From assembly GCF_964036645.1 (NCBI RefSeq), contig NZ_OZ038525.1, positions 2,812,501 through 2,876,500 of the forward strand: a DNA stretch of 64,000 bases, in the 5' to 3' direction. Origin of the DNA: Tenacibaculum sp. 190524A02b (GTDB lineage: Bacteria > Bacteroidota > Bacteroidia > Flavobacteriales > Flavobacteriaceae). This document shows, in pieces, positions 1-9,172 of this stretch (the stretch's first letter is position 1; each line of letters starts with the position of its first letter). Under the pieces are notes generated by a model. It made no database searches and was not told the origin of the DNA. It was given only the letters and a program-made list of their open reading frames with translations. A program made the translations under genes and the position numbers.

Positions 1-404
1 ATTGCGTTAATTGGATAAGCTGCTTTATCTGTACTTAAACAAATAACTTTTTTAACGTCATTTGTAGCAGCTGCATCAATTACATTCTGCGTTCCTATAA
101 CATTAGTTTTAGTAGCTTCTATAGGGAAAAACTCACAAGAAGGCACCTGCTTTAATGCTGCAGCATGAAAAACATAATCTACTCCTTTCATTGCTCTTTC
201 TACACTATCATAATCTCTTACGTCTCCTATATAAAATTTTAGCTTTTCATTTTTTAACTGATTCCTCATATCATCCTGTTTTTTTTCATCTCGTGAAAAA
301 ATTCGAATTTCTTTAAAGTGATCAGTACTTAAGAATTTTTTCAATACAGCATTTCCAAATGAACCTGTTCCTCCAGTAATTAATAACGTCTTATTTTTCA
401 ACAT
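1..404 (-). CDS. UDP-GlcNAc 4,6-dehydratase/epimerase-like protein (FnlA/CapE type), partial at window edge
   Basis: Only the first 134 or so codons are inside the window; the gene continues past base 1. The ATG is at 404-402. The N-terminus carries the Rossmann NAD(P) motif TGGTGSFG (about residues 10-17), then SRDEKKQ, HAAALKQVP and LSTDKAAYPINA, the hallmarks of the extended SDR enzymes that convert UDP-GlcNAc to 4-keto-6-deoxy sugars on the way to FucNAc-type sugars. STDKA-YPINA favours the FnlA/CapE branch over PseB. The first 14 bases overlap the end of the preceding GT4 gene, so the two are likely translationally coupled. The polysaccharide locus therefore extends beyond the window. 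Confidence 0.85.
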   Translation of the reverse strand, partial: MLKNKTLLITGGTGSFGNAVLKKFLSTDHFKEIRIFSRDEKKQDDMRNQLKNEKLKFYIGDVRDYDSVERAMKGVDYVFHAAALKQVPSCEFFPIEATKTNVIGTQNVIDAAATNDVKKVICLSTDKAAYPINA

Positions 405-1542
405 TTTTAAATTTATTATATGTATCTCGGATAAAAGAGAATGTTTCTTCTGCTGTTTTATTCCAAGAATATTTTTTTATTCTTTCTAAATTTTCTTTAA
501 TCATTAATTCTCTTTCTTTAGGAGAGTTAAGTAATTTTACCAAACTATTTTCTATTGATTGGACCAACTTAGGTTCAAAATAAAACCCTCCACTATCTAG
601 GAATTCTGGCATTGGAGCTTTTGAACTACATGCTATAGGCAAGGCTGATGACATAGATTCTATTAAGATATTTGGCATATTCTCACAAGTAGATGCAAAT
701 ATTATTCCATCTGCCTTTTTATATTCCTTTTCAATATTTTCGTAAACTAAATGACCTAAGTAACTAATAAATTCACCATTAGAATCAACCTCTTTAATTG
801 TTTTAATTAATAAGTCTTCAGCAGGTTTAAAAATACTACCTCCTATTAAAGTAAGTTTTACTGGAAAACCTTTTTTTCTTAAATTAGAAATCGCTTTAAC
901 GACATTCCATTGATATTTATATACATGAATTGATGAAACATAAATAAAATTAAACGGTCTAGAATTATCATAATTCCCTACAAATTCTTGTGAATTTATT
1001 ATTCCTTTAAATTTAGGTGAAACACCATGATGAATTAAAACTTGATTTTTATTAGTTATATTTAAAACTTCATTAACACGTTTTTTTGCATATTGAGAAA
1101 TAAAAATAATACCTTCAGAGTTTTTAAAGCTTTTTTTTTGTTTTTTAAAATTTAGCCAAAACCTAATTACTTCTTTCTTCGAGTTTATTTCTTTCCAAAT
1201 ATCTCTTTCATATAATAGCATATTACGAGACATTCCTATTAAAGGTTTGAAATTTCCTATATAATCTCCTGTGACTGCTAGCAATATATCACAATACCTT
1301 TTTACTTCATTATCATATTTAAATATTTGAAACCATAGACGATGAATTATTTTTTTATTAAATTCTGAATAAGTTTTTTTTATAATCTTATTCGAATTAG
1401 GAAGTTTATCTAGAACTTGTTGCGATGCAAAGAGTATTACTGACTCTATCCACTCTTCTTCAGGTAAATTATTAAGGATTTCTTTTAAATGTGTAACCCC
1501 TCCTCCACTTCCTACATTTGATGCATCTATTCCTATTCTCAT
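391..1542 (-). CDS. glycosyltransferase family 4
   Basis: This 383-residue protein is a GT-B fold, retaining glycosyltransferase. It opens with MRIGIDASN and a glycine-rich GSGGGV loop typical of family 4 N-domains. The C-domain has IYVSSIHVYKYQWN followed by the E-x7-E donor-site motif in CENMPNILIESM (about residues 288-299). It would add one sugar to a lipid-linked repeat unit on the cytoplasmic face of the inner membrane. It starts 5 bases after the upstream GT4 gene and overlaps the next gene by 14 bases, so it is part of the same operon. Donor and acceptor sugars cannot be told from sequence alone. Confidence 0.85.
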   Translation of the reverse strand: MRIGIDASNVGSGGGVTHLKEILNNLPEEEWIESVILFASQQVLDKLPNSNKIIKKTYSEFNKKIIHRLWFQIFKYDNEVKRYCDILLAVTGDYIGNFKPLIGMSRNMLLYERDIWKEINSKKEVIRFWLNFKKQKKSFKNSEGIIFISQYAKKRVNEVLNITNKNQVLIHHGVSPKFKGIINSQEFVGNYDNSRPFNFIYVSSIHVYKYQWNVVKAISNLRKKGFPVKLTLIGGSIFKPAEDLLIKTIKEVDSNGEFISYLGHLVYENIEKEYKKADGIIFASTCENMPNILIESMSSALPIACSSKAPMPEFLDSGGFYFEPKLVQSIENSLVKLLNSPKERELMIKENLERIKKYSWNKTAEETFSFIRDTYNKFKNVEK

Positions 1543-1547
1543 TTGTT

Positions 1548-2624
1548 TTAATTTACCTCTAAAAAATTTAAATAACGTTGTGTAATTTTTTTCACGTTTA
1601 ACTTATCATTAATTCTTTGTGCCTTTATTCCTAAATCATATCTCAATTCCTCAGATTTAATTAACCTATTTATTGAGTTGACTAAAGAATCTATGCTTCT
1701 AACTGGTATTAAAATTCCATTTTTCTCATTCTCTATAATATCCCTTGGGCCAGCATTACAATCAAAACTAATGCAAGGTAAACCTGCACTCATTGCTTCA
1801 ACTAAAGCATTGGGAAATCCCTCTGAAATTGATGTGAATGCAAAAATAGAAGCTCTTGATAACCACTCATCAACATTTTTAACTGACCCCATTAAAAAAA
1901 TTTTATCTTCTAGCTCTAAAACCTCAATTTGTTTTTCTAATTCTTTTCTTAAAGTACCCTCTCCTAAAATTATAAGCTTCCAACTTTTATCTTGCAACTT
2001 ACTAAAAGCTTCTATTAGATATTGCTGCCCTTTTTCCGGTACTAATCTACCAATATTCAAAATAATTTTTTCCTTCTTAATTTTGTGCGATTTAATCTTT
2101 TTTACTGGATTAGGTATAACTTTAATATTTTTATTTTTTATTTTCGCTACTAAAACACTTTTTGCTAATTGAGTTTGAGCAATAATTCCTTCTGCTTTAT
2201 TATAAGTAAATCTTTTTAACAATTTCTTTATTATAGATTTCTTTATCATAGGATTATTCCTATCCGATACGAAAATTTTTAACCCTAAAAAAGTACTAGC
2301 AATAATTGTAAAGGAGTTATATTTTTCCATAAAACTAAGAACTGCATCTGGTTTTTCTTCTTTTAAAAGTTTCCTTAATCTAAAGAAAACTCCTATTTGA
2401 GATTTTATTTTATTTAACTTTCCTTTACCTTCAAACCCTAACCTATGAATATTTACCTGATTATTTATTTCATAAAAATCTTCTGATTTAGCTAACAAAA
2501 TTAAAATAACTTCTAAATTTTCAAATTTTACACTATTATTTGCTAGCTCTGAAATAACCCTCTCTGCTCCTCCTTGCTTTAAAGTAGGAATAACAAGAAT
2601 AATTTTTTTATTGAACATCTTCAT
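1548..2624 (-). CDS. glycosyltransferase family 4
   Basis: The protein has 358 residues. The N-domain begins with IPTLKQGGAERV, a typical GT4 acceptor-domain loop. The C-domain has NIGRLVPEKGQ (phosphate binding) and the E-x7-E motif EGFPNALVE, followed by GLPCISFDCNAGPRDII. The GPRDII element resembles GT4 enzymes that transfer N-acetylhexosamines or galactose in O-antigen and N-glycan assembly (PglH/WbnH-like), but the substrate is not decidable here. The gene start overlaps the end of the EpsG/Wzy-like gene by 17 bases, which points to coupled translation. Confidence 0.85.
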   Translation of the reverse strand: MKMFNKKIILVIPTLKQGGAERVISELANNSVKFENLEVILILLAKSEDFYEINNQVNIHRLGFEGKGKLNKIKSQIGVFFRLRKLLKEEKPDAVLSFMEKYNSFTIIASTFLGLKIFVSDRNNPMIKKSIIKKLLKRFTYNKAEGIIAQTQLAKSVLVAKIKNKNIKVIPNPVKKIKSHKIKKEKIILNIGRLVPEKGQQYLIEAFSKLQDKSWKLIILGEGTLRKELEKQIEVLELEDKIFLMGSVKNVDEWLSRASIFAFTSISEGFPNALVEAMSAGLPCISFDCNAGPRDIIENEKNGILIPVRSIDSLVNSINRLIKSEELRYDLGIKAQRINDKLNVKKITQRYLNFLEVN

Positions 2625-3810
2625 AATTGATATTATCTTTCATTAAAATAGTGGGTAACGTTAAACTATGAATCTCCATAATACTATTCACTAATATCTT
2701 TCTCAATGAATATATATTTCCAAAAAAGTTCAAAGATAATATTATAAATAATATATATATTGTGACTTTATTCTTTGCTCCATTTACAAAATCATTAATT
2801 AGTAAAAAGACGAAAAAAAATAAGGAAATTGCTAAATATCTTAAATATACTGTTGGAACTACATAGAATGCATTCGTAAATGAAGCTACTAAAAGAAATA
2901 TATTTCTTAAAACAAGGGTTTTCGTTTTATTTAACAATATATAAATAGCAGATATAAAAAACCATAAGCTTTGAAATATGGTTCTAATACGATTATTAAA
3001 ATTACCAGAATTAACACTATTAGTTATAAAGTCTTCTCCTCCTAAATAACTTTGAGCTTTAGTCTCAAGTACTTCGGACAGACCAACTCCAGATATAATG
3101 CTAATCAAAAAGTCTTTAGGAATAAATAAAAAACCAAACGACAATATGAATAAAATTAAAAATAATTTATTAAATCTTTCTTTAAAAAAGAAAACAATAA
3201 AATAAAGTGGTAAGAAAACAAGAACACTAAAATGAACTAAAATTGCACCAATAATTAATAAAATACTACGTAGATTAATTTTTTTTCTGAAAAAAGTATA
3301 AACAAACGAATACAAGATTAAGGCACTAGCTAAAGTAAATCTAATTCCAGAAAATAAACTCGGTGGTGAAACTGAGAATAGTATTAAAAATGTTATAATG
3401 AAAAAGTTTTTTTTACTTATTACTTCAAAACCTTCAAGCAACTTAAAAAAACTACTGTACAACAATAACATTGTTATAAATGATATACCTAAAAATAAAA
3501 AATCCAACGGTATATTTAACATTGAAAATATGTATATTAACAAGTAGAAAATATAATCAGGCTTTAATGATAAAAAATCAGAAATACTAACTAACTTAAA
3601 ATCATCATATAAATAATAATAGTACGCCTTATCATTAGTATCCAAAGGCACATAAAGATATGACATTAAACTAATTACCCCTATCAAAAAAACAACACTT
3701 CTTTTGTTTTTTTCGTAAATTCCATGCAAAATAAAAGGTAAAGATAAAAAAGGACTGATGATAAAAATCATCACTTGAACAAAAGTATTCTCATCTTTCT
3801 TTAAAGCCAT
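2608..3810 (-). CDS. EpsG/Wzy-family polysaccharide polymerase
   Basis: This 400-residue, strongly hydrophobic protein has roughly ten membrane segments across its whole length and few conserved polar motifs. The motif VPLDTNDKAYYYYLYDDF early in the protein resembles the N-terminal signature of the EpsG family (y-F-x-Y), whose members act as exopolysaccharide polymerases. The position among glycosyltransferases and a Wzx flippase supports a role as the Wzy polymerase that joins repeat units at the periplasmic face of the inner membrane. An O-antigen ligase is the main alternative, but ligases usually have the Wzy_C/WaaL loop, which I do not see. Confidence 0.7.
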   Translation of the reverse strand: MALKKDENTFVQVMIFIISPFLSLPFILHGIYEKNKRSVVFLIGVISLMSYLYVPLDTNDKAYYYYLYDDFKLVSISDFLSLKPDYIFYLLIYIFSMLNIPLDFLFLGISFITMLLLYSSFFKLLEGFEVISKKNFFIITFLILFSVSPPSLFSGIRFTLASALILYSFVYTFFRKKINLRSILLIIGAILVHFSVLVFLPLYFIVFFFKERFNKLFLILFILSFGFLFIPKDFLISIISGVGLSEVLETKAQSYLGGEDFITNSVNSGNFNNRIRTIFQSLWFFISAIYILLNKTKTLVLRNIFLLVASFTNAFYVVPTVYLRYLAISLFFFVFLLINDFVNGAKNKVTIYILFIILSLNFFGNIYSLRKILVNSIMEIHSLTLPTILMKDNINYEDVQ

Positions 3811-3855
3811 ATTATATGTATTAAAAACTCTTTATAACTACGTTTTTTAAAACTA

Positions 3856-4377
3856 TTATTTACGAATAAATCTGTTTTCAGGTAAGCTCATTAAATATTT
3901 TTTTTTCTCTTCGTATGTCATTCTTTTCGACTTTACATTGTACTCTCTTATCTTTTCAAGGTAATCTTTAGTTTCACCTATAATACGTGCAGGGTTTCCT
4001 ACAACTATCTTGTTATCTGGAATGGATTTTGTCACAATACTTCCTGCTCCAATAATTACATTATTACCAATTGTTACTCCAGGCATTATTAAAGAATTAT
4101 TACCTATATAAACGTTATTTTTAATGATAACTTTTCCAAAATAATCTAAATTTGGATATTTTTTTCGAAAAACCCATCCACCACCATGAGTATAAATTTT
4201 TGTTCCATTAGTAATTTGAACATGATCTCCTATTTCTATTAAATATGGCTCTGAACCAAAGTTTACATTTTGAATATCACACCCTTCTCCTATTCTAACA
4301 CCGTTAAATCTGGCGATTTTTTCTTGACTCCAAAAAAAACGTCTATAAAGTCTAGCAAGTAAATTAAATATCTTCAT
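3856..4377 (-). CDS. hexapeptide-repeat O-acetyltransferase
   Basis: The 173-residue protein has left-handed beta-helix hexapeptide repeats from about residue 75 to 135 (NNVYIGNNSLIMPGVTIGNN, then IIGAGSIVTKSI) and the closing VVGNPARIIG motif. This architecture is typical of the LacA/CysE/WbbJ group of acetyl-CoA-dependent sugar O-acetyltransferases. Its role is probably acetylation of a sugar in the repeat unit. The ATG shares one base with the asnB-like stop codon (base 4377), so the two genes are likely co-translated. It does not look like a WbpD/WlbB N-acetyltransferase, but that cannot be excluded by eye. Confidence 0.8.
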   Translation of the reverse strand: MKIFNLLARLYRRFFWSQEKIARFNGVRIGEGCDIQNVNFGSEPYLIEIGDHVQITNGTKIYTHGGGWVFRKKYPNLDYFGKVIIKNNVYIGNNSLIMPGVTIGNNVIIGAGSIVTKSIPDNKIVVGNPARIIGETKDYLEKIREYNVKSKRMTYEEKKKYLMSLPENRFIRK

Positions 4378-6182
4378 TAGATTTTTAGTTTATTTTTTCT
4401 TAGCCAAAGATTTAGTACATAAAGTTTCCAAATATTGAAACTATAATCATTTTTACCATTCATGTGATCTTTTAATTGCCTTTTTATTTTTTTTATATTT
4501 AAATTAGGCACACTCCTTAGGAAATCATCATTTAAAGAAGATAATATCTCTTCTTTCATCTCTCCAGAAATCCATTTCCCCAAAGGTATAGAAAATCCCT
4601 TCTTAGGTAACTCAAAAGCTTCTCTAGGTAAATATTCTTCTAAAATATCTTTTGTGATTATTTTTTTATTTCCCGAATCATACCTATAATGTATAGGTAA
4701 CTTTCTAGAAAACTCAACAATCCTATAATCTAAAAAAGGACTTCTTATTTCCATTGAATAAGCCATACTAGCTCTATCAACTTTAACATTACTATCGTTT
4801 TCTAACCACAGTTTAATATTATAATCCGCCTGAAATTGGAATGGATTTTCTGAAAAAACAGAGTTATAATATTTTTTCCACTTTTCTTTTTTATGAAGCT
4901 GTAAGCTATCAAACCAAAAAAAAATAGATTTTGAAAACTCATAAACATCTTTGGATAATAATAGAGTTTGAAAAGTTTCTTTCTTTGCTTTTATAAATTT
5001 ATGAAATGGCAATTTTGATATTACTTTTCTTATAACATATGGGATTAAGCTTATTTTTTGATATTTTTTCAATAAATCAAAATGCACATACCCTAAAAAA
5101 CTTTCATCTCCTCCGTCTCCAGATAATGCTACAGTTACATGTTTTTTAGTAATCTTATTTAATAATAAAGAAGGTAAAGCTGAACTATCTGCAAACGGCT
5201 CATCATATGTTTCAACTAACTTAGGAATAAGATTGAATAAGTCTTCAGCTTTACAAAATGTTGTAGTATGTTCAGTTCCTAATATAGAAGAAAAGTTTTC
5301 AGCTACTTTACTTTCATCAAAACTAGGATCTTCAAACCCAATGGTAAAAGTTTTTATTTTTTGTTTTGATATTTTACTAGCTATAGCAGTTACAAGTGCT
5401 GAATCTATTCCGCCAGACAGAAATGTTCCTAAAGGTACATCAGATTGCATTCTAATTTTAACCGCATCTTCTAACAAAAGATGTAATTTCTTTTTAGCTT
5501 CTTCATAAGGTATATTCTCTGTTTTTACTCTTTTAAGGTTCCAATACTCGTTAATCTTTTTTGTCCTATTTTTTAAGTTTATGACCAAAAACTTTCCTGG
5601 TTCTAATTTATATGTATTCTTTAAAATAGAAAAAGGGCTTGGTACATATCCATAATCTAAATAAATTGAAATTGATTCTTCAGAAATTTCACTTTTATCA
5701 TTTATTAAGGGCTGCAATTGACTGCAAATTTCAAAACTCCCATCTTTCCAATAATAATAAAAAGGCTTAACTCCTAATCTATCTCTTCCACAAAAAATTT
5801 CCTCTTTATCATCATCTAAAATTGCAAAGGCGAACATTCCATTTATTTTATTAAGAATATCTTGACCCCAAGCATCATAACCTTTCAACAACACTTCTGT
5901 ATCACTAGTAGTATTAAAAGAATATCCTAGATTAATTAACTCTCTTTTTACATCTAAAAAATTATATATCTCTCCATTAAAAACTAGGCTAAGATGTTTA
6001 TATACGTATGGTTGATGCGAACGTTCATCTAAATCTAAAATTGAAAGGCGTAAATGACCTAATGAAATATTTTTCTTTTTTAAAACTCCAATGTAATCAG
6101 GACCTCTATATTTTATCTTATTTAGTTTTGACTTTATTTCCTCTTCTTTAAAAGGTAAATTAGTCATATATATACCGCACAT
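4377..6182 (-). CDS. asparagine synthase-family glutamine amidotransferase (AsnB type)
   Basis: At 601 residues this has the usual AsnB length. After removal of Met, Cys2 (MCGIY) is the N-terminal nucleophile of the glutaminase domain (about residues 2-200, with RLSILDLDERSHQP and NGEIYNF). The synthetase domain has the pyrophosphate loop FLSGGIDSALV near residue 255 and ALSGDGGDESFLGY. Inside polysaccharide loci such proteins (for example WbpS of Pseudomonas and WbtH of Francisella) are thought to amidate uronic acids rather than make asparagine. The TviB-like dehydrogenase in this operon would supply such a uronic acid. That substrate is an inference from context. Confidence 0.85.
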   Translation of the reverse strand: MCGIYMTNLPFKEEEIKSKLNKIKYRGPDYIGVLKKKNISLGHLRLSILDLDERSHQPYVYKHLSLVFNGEIYNFLDVKRELINLGYSFNTTSDTEVLLKGYDAWGQDILNKINGMFAFAILDDDKEEIFCGRDRLGVKPFYYYWKDGSFEICSQLQPLINDKSEISEESISIYLDYGYVPSPFSILKNTYKLEPGKFLVINLKNRTKKINEYWNLKRVKTENIPYEEAKKKLHLLLEDAVKIRMQSDVPLGTFLSGGIDSALVTAIASKISKQKIKTFTIGFEDPSFDESKVAENFSSILGTEHTTTFCKAEDLFNLIPKLVETYDEPFADSSALPSLLLNKITKKHVTVALSGDGGDESFLGYVHFDLLKKYQKISLIPYVIRKVISKLPFHKFIKAKKETFQTLLLSKDVYEFSKSIFFWFDSLQLHKKEKWKKYYNSVFSENPFQFQADYNIKLWLENDSNVKVDRASMAYSMEIRSPFLDYRIVEFSRKLPIHYRYDSGNKKIITKDILEEYLPREAFELPKKGFSIPLGKWISGEMKEEILSSLNDDFLRSVPNLNIKKIKRQLKDHMNGKNDYSFNIWKLYVLNLWLRKNKLKI

Positions 6183-6195
6183 AATTACAATTCTT

Positions 6196-6996
6196 TTATA
6201 GTATTTTTAAATTATATTTTAATATTAGCTTTAGAGCATCGATAAAAATAAACTGTTTGAGCAAAGATATAATCTTTGCTCTAGCTAACATTTTTAGGTA
6301 AGCTTTTTCGGTTAAAGACTTATCATTAAAATCAAGATAATTTTCAAAACATTTTTCTAATAAAACTTTAGACCTTGTCAATTTATTTTCTGTATCCTGT
6401 TTATAAATTGCTGTCACTTTTTTTGACCAAATTATTGAATAATTCCTACCTACTCTATTCCACACATCCAAATCCTCTCCTCTAGACAATCTCTCATCAA
6501 ATATTCCAACTTCTTCAAACACATCCTTATGAATACAAACAACACCTGTCCAAAAAAAGAAACTTTTCAAACCTTCTATAAAATAATCATCGACTATTTT
6601 ATCTTTATCTTTCTCCTCTATTCGTTCTTCAGTTTTAAAATCTGACCTAGTATATGAGTTACAAAAAGCCTTGTATTCTGGATATTTTAATATATTCGTT
6701 TTTAAGCTATCTAAATGATCATTTCTCCACAAATCATCTGCATCTAAAAAAACAATCCACTCATTTTCAGCTTCTTTAATCCCTCTATTCCTTGCTTTAG
6801 AAACTCCTCCGTTTACTTGATTAATTAAACGTATTCTTGAATCTTTAATCTCTCTAACCTTTTTTTCACTTTCATCTGTCGATCCATCATTTATTACAAT
6901 CACTTCAAAGTCAGAAAATTTCTGTAAAACTACAGAATTCAAAGTACTTTTTATGCTTTGTTCTTTATTAAAAAGTGGTATAATTACTGAGAACAT
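6196..6996 (-). CDS. glycosyltransferase family 2
   Basis: The 266-residue protein is a GT-A fold enzyme. It has the N-terminal SVIIPLFNKEQSI, the nucleotide-binding VINDGSTDES, and the metal-binding DxD as FLDADDLW (about residues 86-93). GEDLDVWNRVG further on matches the ED-type catalytic base region. No membrane segment is obvious, so it should be a soluble or peripheral enzyme at the cytoplasmic face. It lies 1 base from the pyruvyltransferase-like gene upstream and 13 bases from the AsnB-like gene downstream, in one operon. Sugar specificity is unknown. Confidence 0.88.
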   Translation of the reverse strand: MFSVIIPLFNKEQSIKSTLNSVVLQKFSDFEVIVINDGSTDESEKKVREIKDSRIRLINQVNGGVSKARNRGIKEAENEWIVFLDADDLWRNDHLDSLKTNILKYPEYKAFCNSYTRSDFKTEERIEEKDKDKIVDDYFIEGLKSFFFWTGVVCIHKDVFEEVGIFDERLSRGEDLDVWNRVGRNYSIIWSKKVTAIYKQDTENKLTRSKVLLEKCFENYLDFNDKSLTEKAYLKMLARAKIISLLKQFIFIDALKLILKYNLKIL

Positions 6997-6997
6997 T

Positions 6998-8131
6998 TTA
7001 TTGTAAACTTTTCTTTAAAAAATTAATAGACTCATTCCTTTTAATTTCTATTACTTTATTAACCATATTCCAATTAATTTTTTTTTCTAGAATATTATTA
7101 ACATTAGATATTGATAAATCTGTCACCAATCTATCTTCCAAACCAAACATATTTAGTAGCGAAGTAAACCTAGCCATTCCTCTACCTTGATTCCCAATTG
7201 CTATAAAAGGTTTATTGTATAAAATTGCAAAAACAGTACCATGAAAAGAGTCTGCAATCACAAACTTAGCATCATAAAAACCTCTTATCCATTCAAAAGG
7301 AGAAGGAAACTGATAATCTAATAAATTCTCTGGTTTACACTTTCCTAATCTCTTTTTTGGCATAACCTCAAAACTTTTTAAATTTAATTTACTTTCGATA
7401 TATTCAATAACTTTATATTTCGCATGCGTCTTATCTAATACATAAGCTTTCAAATTACCTTTACTTTTCCTTGTACCTTCATTTTCTATAATCTTATCAT
7501 AAAAATCCCTTGAGAACAACATTGTTGGGTCTAAAACATGCTGTGCTTCTTTCTCAAAATATTTCAAACACAAATCAACTCCAGAATCTTCTCTAACAGA
7601 AACGGAGTCAAATTTCTTCAATAACCTTTTACATTTTTTTGTTTGTTTTGGTGAAAACTCCCAATCAGATGTACCGAAAGAGGCTGCATATGATATTCTT
7701 TTAATTTGATCTTCACTCTCTGCAAAATCTAAAAAATAGTTAGTAATTTTTGGTGAATATCCAGGTCTCCAACATTGATCACTTCCAACTACATAAGCAC
7801 TAAACCCTTCCTTATAAAGCATTCTCATCTTCCTAGTCCCTATAATTTCTTCTGTTAAATTAGGTATTAACTTATCTCTAAACCCATTTGTATACTTTGA
7901 TATTACCTTTCTTTCTTCTTTTTCTAGATTATATTTAGTATACTTATTTGGAAATATTCTTTGCTTTATATTAAATGCTATTTTTCTAAAAAAATTAGAG
8001 TGACCTGCTCTTCTATTAATAATAATAGGATTATTACCTAACTCTTTAAGTATTTCAGATAATGCATAAGCTTGTAATAAGCCACCATAATTATCATGCA
8101 ATGGTTGTGTTAAAATTCCTATTTTTTTCAT
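6998..8131 (-). CDS. polysaccharide pyruvyl transferase family protein
   Basis: This 377-residue protein begins MKKIGILTQPLHDNYGGLLQAY, the typical start of the PS_pyruv_trans family (CsaB/WcaK-like). It also has VVGSDQCWRPGY, the DPTMLF segment and the late motif IADSFHGTVFAILYNKPFI, all characteristic of the family. Members either attach a pyruvate ketal from phosphoenolpyruvate to a sugar or, in some loci, act as GT-B glycosyltransferases. It sits between the GT2 and the nitroreductase-like genes with very short gaps. A ketal would add negative charge to the polymer, but the actual reaction is inferred from the family only. Confidence 0.85.
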   Translation of the reverse strand: MKKIGILTQPLHDNYGGLLQAYALSEILKELGNNPIIINRRAGHSNFFRKIAFNIKQRIFPNKYTKYNLEKEERKVISKYTNGFRDKLIPNLTEEIIGTRKMRMLYKEGFSAYVVGSDQCWRPGYSPKITNYFLDFAESEDQIKRISYAASFGTSDWEFSPKQTKKCKRLLKKFDSVSVREDSGVDLCLKYFEKEAQHVLDPTMLFSRDFYDKIIENEGTRKSKGNLKAYVLDKTHAKYKVIEYIESKLNLKSFEVMPKKRLGKCKPENLLDYQFPSPFEWIRGFYDAKFVIADSFHGTVFAILYNKPFIAIGNQGRGMARFTSLLNMFGLEDRLVTDLSISNVNNILEKKINWNMVNKVIEIKRNESINFLKKSLQ

Positions 8132-8137
8132 TTCTTG

Positions 8138-9172
8138 TTATAATTTAAATAATACTTCCTCTTTTTCTCTTCTTTTAGAAAGAGGCACACTAAAAAATTC
8201 ATCAGCTATACCTATTGGCAATAAACATATAATTTTTTCATTCTTAGGTATGGAAACAATTTTAGTTAACTTGCGCTCTGCATTGACTTTTTTGCCCCAA
8301 TTCGCTGGACAATTGGCTATCCTATGATAATGTAAAGAGTATAACAAGTTCATAAAATAAATCCCTCCATCTATATAGAATTGATTTCTCTCTCCTAAAG
8401 TATAATAGTAGCTTCTGTTATTTGTTACTATTAAAAGCTGACTCACGTTTTCAATAAAACCGAGAAAGCCTCCTTGTATATTCAAAATTTGTTTTATCTT
8501 TTCTTTATTATCAATTAAATAAACTTTATTCGCTTGTCGATTACAAACTGATGGGGCATTTAAAGATAAGTTAATTGCTTCTTTTATCTTTTTTTCATCA
8601 ATCAACTCTCCTGTAAAATGCCTCACACTTTTTCTTGAATTAGAGAATAGCATAAAGTTTTTCTCTACATCCTTATAAAATGTTTCTTGATTAAAATCAA
8701 TTACTCCTTTGAAAGTATCTTCTTTAGTTATTATAAGTTTTAAATAATTACTATATAAATCTAAAGGGTAATAATCCTCTATATCTATACTTTTGCTCCT
8801 ATGTACCTCATAATATCTTATCAAAATTTTAATAGCAACCTGAATTTGAGAATTACGTATATTATCTTTTACATCTTTATCTTTAAGTAATTTATGTAAT
8901 TCAGAAACTTTATCCTTTGCAAACCTTTCTCTCAAAGGTTTATGTATCAATCCCTTCTCAATAGAATGATATCTTAAAATGATAAGAGATTCTTTCTTTT
9001 GATATGTATTTAATCTATAAATAGCTGAATGTTTGTAGAATAAAATGGCATCTACAAAATAATTATAAAAAAAATCAGTATAATTCCTAAAAAAAATTAC
9101 TTTCCGTATTATTTTTACGATATTTTCTTTACTAATAAATTTTAATATTATCTTTTTTAAAGTAGCGTTCAT
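8138..9172 (-). CDS. nitroreductase-family protein of polysaccharide loci
   Basis: This 344-residue protein has two parts. The N-terminal 150 residues are basic and helical with no motif I recognise. The C-terminal half is a nitroreductase fold: RKSVRHFTGELIDEKKIKEAI and LNAPSVCNRQANKVYLI match the FMN-binding start of that family. The start codon is directly next to the flippase stop (9173), so it is in the operon. Nitroreductase-like proteins occur in other exopolysaccharide clusters beside pyruvyltransferases, where they have been suspected of modifying the polymer or of pairing with coenzyme-F420-type enzymes. No reaction can be assigned here. Confidence 0.75.
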   Translation of the reverse strand: MNATLKKIILKFISKENIVKIIRKVIFFRNYTDFFYNYFVDAILFYKHSAIYRLNTYQKKESLIILRYHSIEKGLIHKPLRERFAKDKVSELHKLLKDKDVKDNIRNSQIQVAIKILIRYYEVHRSKSIDIEDYYPLDLYSNYLKLIITKEDTFKGVIDFNQETFYKDVEKNFMLFSNSRKSVRHFTGELIDEKKIKEAINLSLNAPSVCNRQANKVYLIDNKEKIKQILNIQGGFLGFIENVSQLLIVTNNRSYYYTLGERNQFYIDGGIYFMNLLYSLHYHRIANCPANWGKKVNAERKLTKIVSIPKNEKIICLLPIGIADEFFSVPLSKRREKEEVLFKL

